Source: Craterostigma plantagineum
Lineage: Eukaryota > Streptophyta > Magnoliopsida > Lamiales > Linderniaceae
Assembly (NCBI GenBank): GCA_027422505.1
Contig: JAPQWV010000001.1
Span: forward strand, 4,898,001 to 4,962,000
Length of the DNA: 64,000 nucleotides
Direction: 5' to 3'
The notes under the pieces were generated by a model. That model was not told the DNA's origin. It made no database searches and was given only the letters and a program-made list of their open reading frames with translations. How positions within the stretch are numbered: position 1 is the first letter of the stretch; each line of letters begins with the position of its first letter. Both the position numbers and the translations under genes were made by a program. Below are positions 10,985 to 21,299 of this stretch, piece by piece.

Positions 10985-12033
10985 GAAAGAAGGTAAACTT
11001 AGCTTCGGGGAGCGGTTTCATGAAGATGTCCGCCACCTGCCATTCTGTTGAGATGTGCTCCAGTCTTATCTACTTCCTAAGCACGCTGATGAAGTGATGC
11101 CTGATCTCTATGTGCTTTGTCCTGGAATGGAACACCGGGTTCTGCATGATGGCGATTGCACTTGTGTTGTCTCAGAATATTGGCGTGTCTGATTCTTTGA
11201 CTCCATAATCTGCTAGTCGATGTTGGATCCATAGAAACTGCAAAGAGAAACTTCCAGTCGCAAGGTATTCTGCTTCAGCTGTCGAGGTTGCAATTGAGGT
11301 TTGCTTCTTGCTAAACCAGGAAATGAGCCGGTCACTAAGGAATTGGCATGTTTCGGTGGTGCTTCTCCGGTCGATCTTGCAACCTGCATAATCTGCATCC
11401 GTAAACGCATGTAGAGATAGACTGGAATCTTTATGATACCATAGTCCGACGCTGACTGTTCCCTTCAGGTACTTCAGTATCCTTTTGGGTGCAGTGTAGT
11501 GGCTCTCCTTTGGGTCTGACTGAAACCGTGCGCCGAGACCGACTCTGTATATGATGTCCGCTCTGCTGGATGTTAGGTATACGAATCTATAAGCCCCCGG
11601 TATTCTGTAACATCTACTGCTATTCCCCTTTCGTCCTTCTCGAGCTTGATTGATGCACTCATTGTGGTAGATGCTTTTGAGCAGTTGTCCATACCAAACC
11701 TTTTTAACAGCTCCTTGTGTATTTTTCCTGGTTGATGAAGGTTCCGGTTCCTAGTTGCCTCACTTGAAGTCCTAGAAAGAACGTCAGTTCGCCCATCATG
11801 CTCATCTCGAACTGGTCTTGCGTTAATTTGGAGAATCTCTTACACAACTTCGAATTGGTTGAACCGAAGATGATATCATCGACATAGATCTGTACGATGA
11901 GTAAGTCTTTTCCGTTCGTGTACCGAAACAGTGTCTTGTCCACAACGCCAATGGAGAACTCATTAGCTGTTTGGAATTTAGATAGCGCAAGTACTTGGCT
12001 GGATTGCTCAGCACTTGGCTGATTTCCAACCTG
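10985..12033 (-). pseudogene. copia pol remnant: reverse transcriptase to RNase H
   Basis: Reading on the minus strand, RT is represented by DKTLFRY, YVDDIIFGSTN and the FEMSMMGEL...FFLGLQV block (11943-11704), then by frameshifted RNase H pieces to about 10985 (a STEWQVADIFMKPLPEAKF-like end). Frames change several times, so no product is possible. The segment upstream of the RT catalytic motif is lost at 12033, where unrelated repeat sequence begins. Confidence 0.75.
11985..12033 (-). repeat. 48-bp segment duplicated at 15900-15947
   Basis: The stretch from AAGTACTTGGCTGGATTGCT to TTCCAACCTG recurs almost unchanged at 15900-15947. The two copies bracket the 3.9 kb between them. Confidence 0.7.
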
Positions 12034-13030
12034 GAATTTAATGGATGGCGAAATTCTCTCTAGTTGTTGAATCTAATCCGTCACTGTCTGAAATTATACA
12101 AGCAAATGATCATAATGCTGCTCTAATTGAGTCAGCTGAAGAAATGCCACCTGATGAAGAAATGATCGCTTTTCAAATCCAATTTCAGCAGTTGCGCAAA
12201 ATGTTGCTCTAATGGATGGCGAGATTCTCTGTGTAGTTATTGAATCTAATCCTTCACTGTCTTAAATTATACAAGCAAATGATCATAATGCTGCTCCAAT
12301 TGAGTCAACTGAAGAAATGACGTCTGATGCAGAAATGATCGCTTCAAATCCAACTTCAACAGTTGCTCAAAATGCTGCTTTAATGGATGGAAAAATTCTC
12401 TATAATTGTTGAATCTAATCCGTCACTGTCTGAAATTATACAATCAAATGATCATATAATGCTGCTCCAATTGAGTCAGCTGAAGAAATGTCGCCTGATG
12501 AAGAAATGATCGCTTCAAATCCAACTTCAACATTTGCTCAAAATGCTGATATAATGGATGGCAAAATTTTCTCTGTAGTTGTTGAATCTAATCCGTCACT
12601 GTCTGAAATTATAAAAGAAAATGATCATAATGCTACTCAAATCGAGTCAGCTGAAGAAATGGCGTATGACGAAGAAATTATCGCTTCAAATCCAACTTCA
12701 GTAGTTGTCCAAAATGCTGCTCTAATGGATGGCAAAATTCTCTCTGTAGTTGTTGAATCTAATCAGTCACTGTCTGAAACTATACAAGCAAATAATCTAA
12801 TGCTGCTCCAATTGAGTCAGCTAAAGAAATGGCGCCTGATGAAGAAATGATCGCTTCAAATCCAACTTTCAGCAGTTGCTCAAAATGCTGCTCTAATGGA
12901 TGGTGAAATTCTCTCTATAGTTGTTGAATCTAATCGGTCACTGTCTGAAATTATACAAGCAAATGATCATAATGCTGCTCTAATTGAGTCAGCTGAAGAA
13001 ATGGCGCTTGATAAAGACGAAATTTAGTCA
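12034..13030 (+). repeat. six-copy ~171-bp tandem repeat of coding character
   Basis: Units begin at the TAATGGATGG box near 12040, 12210, 12382, 12553, 12724 and 12895, so the period is about 171 bp, exactly 57 codons. The best stretch (12488-12850) stays open through roughly two units and translates to an acidic repeat with pieces such as MDGKILSVVVESN and EEMIASNPTS. Other units are broken by one-base indels. The 57-codon phase suggests descent from a protein-coding repeat. I do not recognise the protein. Flanks are the Sirevirus remnant on the left and unique AT-rich DNA on the right. Confidence 0.75.
12488..12850 (+). pseudogene. 120-aa open stretch of the 57-residue acidic repeat
   Basis: This covers about two tandem units with segments VVVESNPSLSE and VVVESNQSLSE about 57 residues apart. 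Asp, Glu, Ser and Asn dominate. No signal peptide, catalytic motif or promoter is apparent. The surrounding units are frameshifted, so this is most likely a relic of a longer repeat protein. Confidence 0.35.
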
Positions 13031-13776
13031 CTAATTTAGAAATTAACATGTGAGAGCCCATGAACGATCATTCATATCTTCTTCTTAATGCTGCTCCATC
13101 CCTCGATTACTTTAGTCGATAATTTAGACGAAATTAACACGTGAGAGCTCATGATCTCCTTTTACTCTACGTAAAACCTCATAACACATATTCTTATTCG
13201 ATTTAAACGCACGTGAACATCATTATACATCACATTAGGAAAGCACCGACAACCTTGAAAACGAGTTATGTGATACGTAATGATCCTCACGTACGTTTTA
13301 GTTGAAGAAGATGATGAGTCATGAGGTGTTAAGTCATGTTAAAGAAGATCACGTGCTCGCATGTGTTAAATTTCATCTAAGTTGGTGATTACGTTAATCA
13401 AAGGATCAAAACGACCCAAAATCGGTATGATGTGGGATTAAAAGTGGCACATCGGATCATGAAGGACCGAAAACGCACATGCCCCAAACATCGAAGACTA
13501 AAAATGTTGTTCTCCCATTAATTGTCATAATAAATCACTTTCTCTTCACCGCTTGGAAAAAGTCCAAAAGCATACACAAATGACAAAACCTACTGCCATT
13601 GTTCAATTAAAAGGAATCCAACTTCGATTGACTTCTCAATAGTCTTGCAATATTCTCAGCTTGTTTTCAGCTAAATGTTTCAAAAACCCATGGTCGATTG
13701 AGCTCAGAATATACAGTTTTTCTTCCTTTCCTTCTCGAACTTTGTTTTTCAATTATTTCGGCTATGGCGACCTCTA
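13031..13776. other. gene-free spacer
   Basis: AT-rich DNA with no open frame of interest, transposon end or RNA gene that I can identify. A short CACGTGAGAGC-type motif recurs around 13050-13150. Confidence 0.5.
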
Positions 13777-15403
13777 TAATAAGTTAGGATTTTACGCAAT
13801 TAATATACCCGTAAACTTGTACTTTGATCGTTATTAGTCTAAAACAACCTTGATTATCTATCTGTATTGTCATTTTTCTTATTATAGGTGAGGCATAGTC
13901 ACGACATAGCACACAAAAGATAAAAGAGCATAATGAATTGGAAGAGGTGGGGCTCACAAAATAAACAATTGATATGTGGAAGGATGGATAGCAATGAATA
14001 CACGTGAACCTACTAGATAAGAATAAGCAAAAGTGATTGGAATGGAAAACTACTACATGCGAGAATCAGACCATATGTGAAGTTCTTTGTTTTATTGAGA
14101 GAAAAATCTTTTGAGACGGCTAAGAGGCTGCTGAAGGCGATATGGAAGGCACACAAAGTCATAAGCAAGCCGCTCTCATTAACTCTCAGATATGCACCCC
14201 ACAAACAACTCTCAAGCATAAAAGGGAGAGGCAAGGCAGGGAGACAGGGGGAGCTCACATTCACATAAGAAAAATCATTTCGTAGCTCTCAGTGCATATG
14301 AATGTTATCCCTCAAGGCCAACATAAAATCATATAAGGCTGAGGAGATATTAAGCAACGAGTTATCTCAAGCAACAACACTCAACACGAAGCAGGCTGCT
14401 CTCGTCGAGCGGCTCAGCTCTCATCATCTGCACACGAGCATATACCTACGAGGGTGACGTTCTTGGCGGCGCGGTTGGTAACGAAGCTAGGGAGTCAACA
14501 GTCGAGCCCACAGTCCCAAGGCGGCTCTTTCCTTGGTCACACTAAGGAAAGCTCGGAAGCAACGCGTGACGACTCGACATCATGATAAGAGAAGTTTTTA
14601 CTATTTTACGTTTCTGAAAAATGTTTATGTTGAATACGTCGTCCTTACCGTTTATTAATATGTGCGCTTAAAAATATTGTGTGATTTAGGCCATGCGATG
14701 CCGTATTATGAGTTCATCTTAATGTTATTCGTATCATGTTGAATCGTATGAGTCGAGTTATATGTTTTATATTTGAGTTTAATGCTTGCGTGTGTCTGAT
14801 CAATATATGCACGATACTTGATTGGTTTATGAGACGGACAAAGTGATTAGAGCGGTTAGAACGATAAAATATAGAGCACCACGACGTAAAACCGACCAGA
14901 AATGGAATTCGGTTTTGTAAGTGTGGTTTCCGAGATCTTAGGCGCCGAAAGCGTTTAAACTGGGGGAATTTCATAAATATTGAATGTGTGCGTAGAAATT
15001 ACAGTCATATAGACATATAGGGATTGGTTCTCTATCGCATAGGATCGTTATTGCGGGACAAACGAGTAGCGATTATTTTAGGAAATTATACCTTGACTGA
15101 GATTCGTTTTGGTATTTATGATTGATTGCTTGAAGACTTGGGAATAATTCGTGCCGAGCATGCGCCTTGATCACATTTTCATCAATCGTCTATTTGCTTT
15201 TGTTGTGCGCTTTTATCTAGTTCGATTATTTTTAAATATCAAAAATCATAAAAACACCTTATATAAAATTCGCTTTAGTTTAAATTAAATTTCAGAATAA
15301 TATCTTAAAATAAATCGAGTTGTCCTCGTGGATCGATACTTGGATTTATCCATTTTATACTACTTGCACGACCTAGTACACTTGCTATTATTCAAGCGTG
15401 TCA
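13777..15403 (+). repeat. Athila-family LTR, plus orientation, probably solo
   Basis: It begins TAATAAGTTAGGATTTTA, matching the start of the other Athila LTRs (TGATAAGTTAGGATTTTA), and ends GCGTGTCA at 15403. The right two thirds align with the LTR at 1078-2463 read on the opposite strand. The middle (about 13850-14560) is divergent. No internal sequence is attached on either side. The flanking five bases (CTCTA and AGCTA) do not match, so a clean solo LTR is not proven. Confidence 0.68.
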
Positions 15404-15420
15404 AGCTAACAGTAAGGAAG

Positions 15421-15860
15421 TGTTGGGAATTATTCTAAGATAACGTAAAATGACAAGAGGAATTAACGTGGTTCGGATTCGAAACGAATCCTACGTCCAT
15501 GGGAGAACACTTCTCTTAATTTGATCGTTTCAGAGATTACATACTCGCTCGCTCTCTTGGTCTTTTCTCGCTTGATTACAAGACCAAAACCTACTGAGCT
15601 CTCTGTTTTTCACTCACGATACATGATAATGAAGAAACAAAAAATGAGTACACTTTATATTAAGAAAAGTAACGTCCTCGTTCATGTAGTTTTTTCTCTC
15701 CACTTGACAGTTTCCACGTCATTGACCTGTCTGCTCATTACTCTTCACTTCATTTCATAGACCAGCAAGAATATCCAACGATGTCTTAGACTTGATCCAT
15801 CGCATATCATATTCGTATCAACAACTCATCTCATGGCTGAGTTGTGACTAATAGTCAACA
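15421..15860 (-). repeat. Ty1/copia 3' LTR with attached polypurine tract
   Basis: The plus strand starts TGTTGGGAATTATTC and ends TAGTCAACA, giving TGTTG...CAACA termini. Immediately to the right (15861-15873) is ATTCTCCACCTTA, the complement of a polypurine tract AAGGTGGAGAAT. This is therefore the 3' LTR of a minus-strand element whose interior is otherwise missing beyond about 15960. Confidence 0.7.
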
Positions 15861-15899
15861 ATTCTCCACCTTAGTCACAAGCTCACAACATAGGCTACC

Positions 15900-15947
15900 G
15901 TAAGTACTTGGCTGGATTGCTCACCACTTTGGCTGATTTCCAACCTG
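15900..15947 (-). repeat. second copy of the 48-bp duplicated segment
   Basis: It matches 11985-12033 with two or three differences. It lies between the copia 3' LTR internal edge and a (GA)n tract. Confidence 0.7.
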
Positions 15948-16002
15948 TGTATGTGACTCATCTCATTATCCGCCATTTTTGTGCTTTATAAAACCTCTAT
16001 TG

Positions 16003-16067
<65 letters not shown>
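16003..16067. repeat. (GA)n microsatellite
   Basis: About 32 uninterrupted GA units, likely highly polymorphic. Confidence 0.95.
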
Positions 16068-16072
<5 letters not shown>

Positions 16073-16239
16073 GAAGTGTGTATTTGAATGGGACGATAGA
16101 GACATATATGTAATGGGAAACATATTAATTACACAAGGTATTAAAATTTCGTAAAAGAAATATAAGGAGAAAATATATATACCAAGTGAATATTGATTAT
16201 GAAATATATTCTTTGCCCTTTAAAGACCACTATCAAAAT

Positions 16240-16427
16240 TAGAGCTGCCAATGGGCCGGGCAGGGCCGGGCTGGCCCGCCGCCCGCCAAAGCCCGCTGTT
16301 TGGCGGTGCGGGCCTTCAAAACTCAGGCCCGTCGGCCATATTTTTTTTATTTAAACTTTTTAATTAATTAAAAATAACTTATATAATTATGATATTTAAA
16401 TATACATTAATTATGTATTAATTAATA
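16240..16427. repeat. GC-rich hAT-like repeat fragment
   Basis: This begins AGAGCTGCCAATGGGCCGGG and contains alternating GGGCCGGGC and GCCCGCC blocks, a style seen at termini of many plant hAT-derived MITEs. AT-rich sequence follows, and the 4.3-kb MULE then interrupts it at 16428. The other end was not identified. Confidence 0.4.
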
Positions 16428-16599
16428 CGGGAATCAACACATAAATACCTGATAGGAAATAAAAAAGCCACTTCAGTCCCTTGTTAGACATCTTTTTAAG
16501 CTAGGTACCCATTTGAATAAAAATCTTACAGATAGGTACCTAATCACGTAATATTACCAAAATACCCTTATTTGTTGATTTACAGTTTCATTTCAGTTT

Positions 16600-16790
16600 T
16601 TTTTCTCTGCAATTATCAAGCTCCATCCCGCCGTCGACGTGTTTCTTCTTGCCGACCACCTCCTTCCGCTCGTGCCGGCGCCGAACAACGATCGACGAGC
16701 CTCTTGAACGTTGGGTTCTCGAAATTGGGTCTCAATTTTGCTAGGTAAGCTTTTATTTTGCTTTAGGTTTGGTTAATCGATTGCACTCGT
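16600..16790 (+). other. GC-richer segment, possible captured 5' UTR/exon
   Basis: Inside the left arm of the MULE-like element is a C-rich stretch (CATCCCGCCGTCGACG onward) unlike its AT-rich surroundings. It ends at GCTAG followed by GTAAGCTTTTATTTTGC, which looks like a splice donor. It could be a fragment of a host gene carried by the element, or the element's own 5' exon. No protein was recognised. Confidence 0.3.
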
Positions 16791-17179
16791 TTGTTCAACG
16801 TTTAGCCCAAATCTGGAGCTGAATGCGATCCAAGAACTCGATATATGGGTGGGATGTTAAGATTTGATAGTTATTGAGGCTAATCCATCGTGATTTTGGA
16901 TTTTTTTTTATAGGACTGTTACGACGTTACCATTTGTTATGTATATTACGTACCATTTGTTATGTTTATTACGTACCATTGTACATGTCTGTACGGTACC
17001 AAGATGTATGCGTACGCAGTACCATAGAAAACTATACAGCCGTACCATTTATACATGTTGCCATATTATTTGAAAATATGCCGTCTACAAGTTTGGTTAG
17101 TGGCGAAACGTTATTTGCATTGTGTGAGTATAAAAAGGGATTCATTCTTAGTCACGATCAATGACGCGACGACCACGAG

Positions 17180-17419
17180 ATGAATGCTCAAACCGATGAT
17201 GGTAATTTTATTCGTGACCCGGACATTCGTATTCTTCCCGGTCGCCGAAAGACGCGGAGGATTCCTTCTCAGATAGATAGAACATCCAACAAGTGCAAAA
17301 TATGTGGGAAATACCATAATAATCGTCGTATTTGTAGAGAAGCCGTATCAATAGAACATCCAGTGTCAATAGGATACGGACATTGTTTTTGTCTAAATGA
17401 TGCCAACAAGGTACTGTAA
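17180..17419 (+). pseudogene. possible MULE transposase C-terminal zinc-knuckle remnant
   Basis: This 79-aa frame contains PGRRKTRRIPSQ followed by CKICGKYHNNRRIC. MULE and FAR1-type transposases commonly end in a basic GRPK-rich segment and a zinc knuckle of form CX2CX4HX4C. Here the spacing is CX2CX3HX5C with the same overall length, so the motif is imperfect. No catalytic DDE domain or SWIM finger precedes it. The frame then runs into the GGTAC array. It is likely the only protein-coding relic of the autonomous parent. Confidence 0.45.
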
Positions 17420-17990
17420 TATATGCCAATTTGGTACTGTAATATATGATAACAAGGTACTGTAATAAAGGCCAGTAAGATACCGTAATATATGCCAACA
17501 AGGTTCTGTAATATATGACAACAAGGTACATTAATATATACCAACAAGGTACTGTAATATATGCCAATTTGGTGTTGTAATATATGATAACAAGGTACTG
17601 TAATAAATGCCAACAAGGTACCGTAATATAAGCCAACAAAGTACTGTAATATATGACAACAAGGTTCAGTAATATATACCGTAAGATATGCAAATTTTGC
17701 ACTGTAATATATGTAAATTTGGTACCGTAATATATACATGTTTGGTACTGTAATATATGCTAGTTTGGTACCCTACGATATGCACATTTGGTACCCTACG
17801 ATATGTATATTTGGTACTGTAATATATCATTGATACCGTAAGATATGCCAACATGGTACTATATAAGCGAACTTGGTACTGTAACATATGCCAATTTGAT
17901 ACGTTAATATACGCAACTTTGATACTGTAATGTAGGTCATTTAGGTACTCTAAGTGTACAACATAGGGTACTGTATCGTTTCAGAAGTTG
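17400..17990. repeat. ~22-bp degenerate GGTAC array
   Basis: About 25 tandem units of the form GGTACTGTAATATATGCCAA with drift at most positions but a conserved GGTAC core. The same core recurs as single copies to about 19160. Because 22 is not a multiple of 3, several frames stay open by chance on the minus strand. I regard those frames as artefacts. Confidence 0.85.
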
Positions 17991-18739
17991 GTACCGTATA
18001 AAATAAAGTAAGACTTTGAATTTAAGAGTTGGCTATATTTCGTCAGAAAGAAAGCATTTCAGCATATGTTGATGTTGATAAAGGAATAGACAATTTCTGA
18101 CTTTTTCTGTAATAATTGCACACTTTTCTGACATTTTCTGTCATGAATGGACAGTTTTCTGACGTTTTCTCTGTCATGAGTGGACAGAGACTGACATACA
18201 AGGTATTAAATCAAAAAAGACAGGTCATCTGCATGTCGGTGGCTTTCATAAAATGTTTCATGCCATATGTAATTTTGGGTACTGCAACCGTGTCTGCGTT
18301 GGTACGCTTCAAACAAAACGACAAGTACCCCTACAAAGCTATTTAAGGTACGGTGTCCCTTGTATATATGATACGTCATACTAGGGTAGTATTTTTCGAC
18401 GTCGATCGAATTACTTTTTCATCTCGAACCAACGTTAGAACAGTAATATATAGTATTAAATACGTTTCAGATCAAATTCGGTGCATTAGGCCCCGCACGG
18501 ATGAATTAAATCTTAAATACCAAGATTCATTATAGTATAAGGATACAAACAAGAACATCTACAACATAATTTGAATAATGTGGTGAGTGCTACATCTAGA
18601 AATTCGGTGCATTAGGCTTTCATATATTTTTTTCATTTAGTTATTGTTAGGTATTGCCAAAATCACGCAGGACAACGTGATTCGATTAGGAATGTACTTA
18701 TTTTTCGATCGTATAACAAATGGTACGATACACTTTCAT

Positions 18740-19160
18740 ATCCGGGTACTGTAAATGTGTAATTATAGATACGGTAAACATGCAGGTTATGGTACTATAA
18801 AGGTAAATGATAAGGTACCTTCTGTAAAACACAAGGTACCTTAGTGAACAGATAAGGTACTTCACGTGCGATATATAAGGTACGGTATATATTTACGTAA
18901 TGGTGCGGTTAACATGCATATTACAGTACTCTATATGTAAGCGATACGGTACGGTATACTTGCATATCTGATTACCGTATAGTACGTATGGATACGGTAA
19001 AATTTCAGGTTATGGTACTACATATGTAAATTTAATGTATGGTAATGGTACAACAGATAAGGTACTTCATGTGCGATATATAAGGTACGGTTAACCTGCA
19101 TATTCTGGTACTCTGTACGTAAAAGATAAGATACGGTCATACAATAACATATGGTACTGC
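18740..19160. repeat. dispersed AAGGTAC/GGTACGGT words
   Basis: At least a dozen GGTAC or GGTACT words spaced irregularly by about 20-40 bp, without a strict tandem unit. It looks like a decayed continuation of the array to the left. Confidence 0.65.
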
Positions 19161-19539
19161 ATAAATTACGGACAGTCGTAGAACAACACAACACAGTACA
19201 AAAGAAAACCAACATAAACAACCAAAGGTCTCCAAACAGTCCCATCCCCAACTCAAAAATAAGTTAACCAAACTAAACAACACAGTCTCCAAAGAGTCTA
19301 ACAGCATATCCAAGAAACTTACTGAAAAAGATCTAGCATACAACTACGCTCGTCACGTAAAATGCGAGCAGCCATAGAAGCACGATACACATCCATGTTT
19401 ACTTTTTTGCCATATTTCTCTTGGGTGTCGACAACGTACTCCTCTATGGTTAAACAAGCATGCACCCCGCAGTCTACGTCGCCAAATAGGGGCCGATTAA
19501 ACTATGGATCCACGGTCTTCTTACATAGATACCAAATGC

Positions 19540-20230
19540 AGAACCATTTTATTCACACAACGGGTACCAATTTGGCCAAACAGAGGGTACCAAATGCAGT
19601 GATAATGTAGTACCAAAAAACAATTGACCCCATTTTCGAAAAACACACTGTTAACAAGCAGTACTATTTCGTTCACACAAGGGATACCAATTTACCGAAA
19701 CAGAGGGTACCAAATGCAGTGATAATGTTGTACCAAAAAAAAAATTGACCCCATTTTTGAAAAACTCACTGCTAACAAGCAGTGCCATTTTATTCACACA
19801 AGGAGTACCAATTTTCCCAAACAGATGGTACCAAATTCAATCTAATGTAGTACCAAAACAAATTGACCCCATTCAAAAAAACCAGTTAACATGTCGTACC
19901 ATTTTATTCACACCAGGGGTACCAATTTTCTCAAACAGAGGGTACCAAATGCAGTGATAATGTAGTACCAAAACAAATTGACCCCAGTCGATAAAACCAA
20001 TGTTAACAAGCAGTACCATTTTACTCACATAAGGGATACCAATTTGCCTAAACAGAGAGTACCTAATGCAGTGATAATGCAGTACCAAAAAAATTGACCC
20101 CATTCGACCACTTTTGGCAAGCAGTACCATTTTATTCATACAAGGGGTATCAATATGCCAAAACAGAGGGTACCAAATGCAGTTACGATATAGTACCACA
20201 ACAAATTGACCTCATTCGAAAAAACCAAAA
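19540..20230. repeat. six-copy ~118-bp tandem array
   Basis: Units contain, in order, a CAGTACCATTTTATTCACAC box, GGGTACCAATTT, AGAGGGTACCAAATGCAG, GTAGTACCAAAA and AATTGACCCCATT. Starts fall near 19540, 19665, 19785, 19900, 20012 and 20125. Each unit thus holds four TAC-centred motifs. The units are much better preserved than the 22-bp array. Confidence 0.85.
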
Positions 20231-21267
20231 TCGACTCATTCCAAAAAAAACCCCAAATCAAGCAGCCATGACGAAATACATGCACAAAAAAACCCTAATC
20301 GACCAACAAATCAATGTCATTCCAAAAACACGCACAAAAGAACCCTAATCGTGACGAAATGCGACCACTTACGGTAATACTGTGAATGACTTACCAATCG
20401 ATTTCAGAAGGAAATACAACGACGAACGAGTGGACAGACGACGTAGAATCTGAAGCCAAAAAAACCCGGGTCGATTTCTGGCAAGCAATCGCGCGATTTG
20501 GTTTGGGGCTGTGCGATTTTTTCTCTTTTTTAGGAGCGATCGAACGTGAATTAAGAAATAAGGTAAGAGATGTAAAAAACCAGTTCTAGTAGGGGTAAAT
20601 CCGTCAGTTAGGTACCTATAAGTAAAATAAAATTCAACTAGGTACCTAGGTTAAAAATTACACTGACAAGGGACTGAACTGTTTAATTTTTATTGATGTA
20701 GGTATTTAAGTGTAGAAGCCCCTAATTAATAAATGCATCATTAATTATTTAATTATAATATTTAAATATACATTTAATAAATGCATCATTAACTATAAAT
20801 AAAATCATTAATTAATTCCTCTATTTAAATAAATATATATTTAATTTATAAAATTAACTCATAAAAAAAATAGATTCCATTTTTATTACATTCTTTTTTT
20901 ATCTTGTTTTGTGGAGCTTCGTGGCTTTGCGTGTGACCGTTGCAAAAAATTGGTAGTCCTTGAAAAAGTTGTCTTACAGGGTACTAAATATGATAATATA
21001 TTAGTATATGTGACTTTAATATAATCTTTATGTATTACAGTATACTATTTTATTAATGCTCATGCCCTTGGTTAAACGGTTAAACCGTTCAATTTTGTCT
21101 GTTAATTAAGTCTAATAAAAAAATTAAATAAAATAAAAAGAAACCACCCACTAACATTACCTACTATCTTTAGTTTACTATTAATTTAATATTTTAGTTA
21201 ATTATAAATTTACTATTTTTAGTTAATTATTATTTTACCTTTAATTTAATAATATATGATATAATAT

Positions 21268-21297
21268 CACACGCATCTGAGTGTGCAGGAATACTAG
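21268..21297 (+). mobile_element. Helitron-like 3' terminus
   Basis: A short hairpin (CACACGCATCTGAGTGTG, 21268-21285) lies eight bases before CTAG (21294-21297), which is followed by T. A subterminal hairpin plus CTRR is the hallmark of Helitron 3' ends. The corresponding 5' TC end was not located. Confidence 0.4.
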
Positions 21298-21299
21298 TA

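Larger units (their letters stand above)
9498..12033 (-). mobile_element. decayed Sirevirus-like Ty1/copia internal region
   Basis: On the minus strand this holds the 3' end of pol followed by about 1.46 kb before the LTR. The RT carries YVDDIIFGSTN, KLTQDQFEMSMMGEL and FFLGLQV, a wording typical of Sireviruses (SIRE/Opie). The stretch between the RNase H end (about 10985) and the polypurine tract is long for a copia element. It occupies the position where Sireviruses carry an extra, sometimes env-like, frame; only an unrecognised 85-aa frame (10162-9905) is open there. The 5' part of pol, gag and the 5' LTR are absent; sequence is lost to the right of 12033. Confidence 0.7.
16428..20722. mobile_element. 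4.3-kb Mutator-like element filled with GGTAC repeats, TSD TAATTAATA
   Basis: The termini are inverted repeats: CGGGAATCAACACATAAATACCT on the left, and GGGGCTTCTACACTTAAATACCT on the right when reverse-complemented. Similarity continues inward for over 100 bp (CAGTCCCTTGT, then two GGTACC sites). The nine bases TAATTAATA flank both ends (16419-16427, 20723-20731), the TSD length of Mutator-superfamily elements. The interior has no intact transposase. It carries a 22-bp-period GGTACTGTAATATATG array (17400-17990), scattered GGTAC words (18740-19160) and a six-copy ~118-bp array (19540-20230). A short frame at 17180-17419 ends in a zinc-knuckle-like motif as in MULE transposases. It is therefore non-autonomous. 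Confidence 0.8.

Noticed and set aside
13777..15403. Clean solo LTR with a 5-bp TSD
   Set aside because: The flanking pentamers CTCTA and AGCTA do not match, so the solo status stays unproven.
17208..17739. Two overlapping minus-strand open frames of 164 and 156 aa with a repeating Tyr/Ile/Leu pattern
   Set aside because: They are open only because a ~22-bp repeat lacking stops recurs through the region. Two frames are open at once and there is no promoter or family similarity.
17400..20230. CRISPR-like spaced repeats
   Set aside because: This is plant nuclear DNA. The repeats are degenerate, have no constant-length unique spacers, and sit within transposon TIRs and a TSD.
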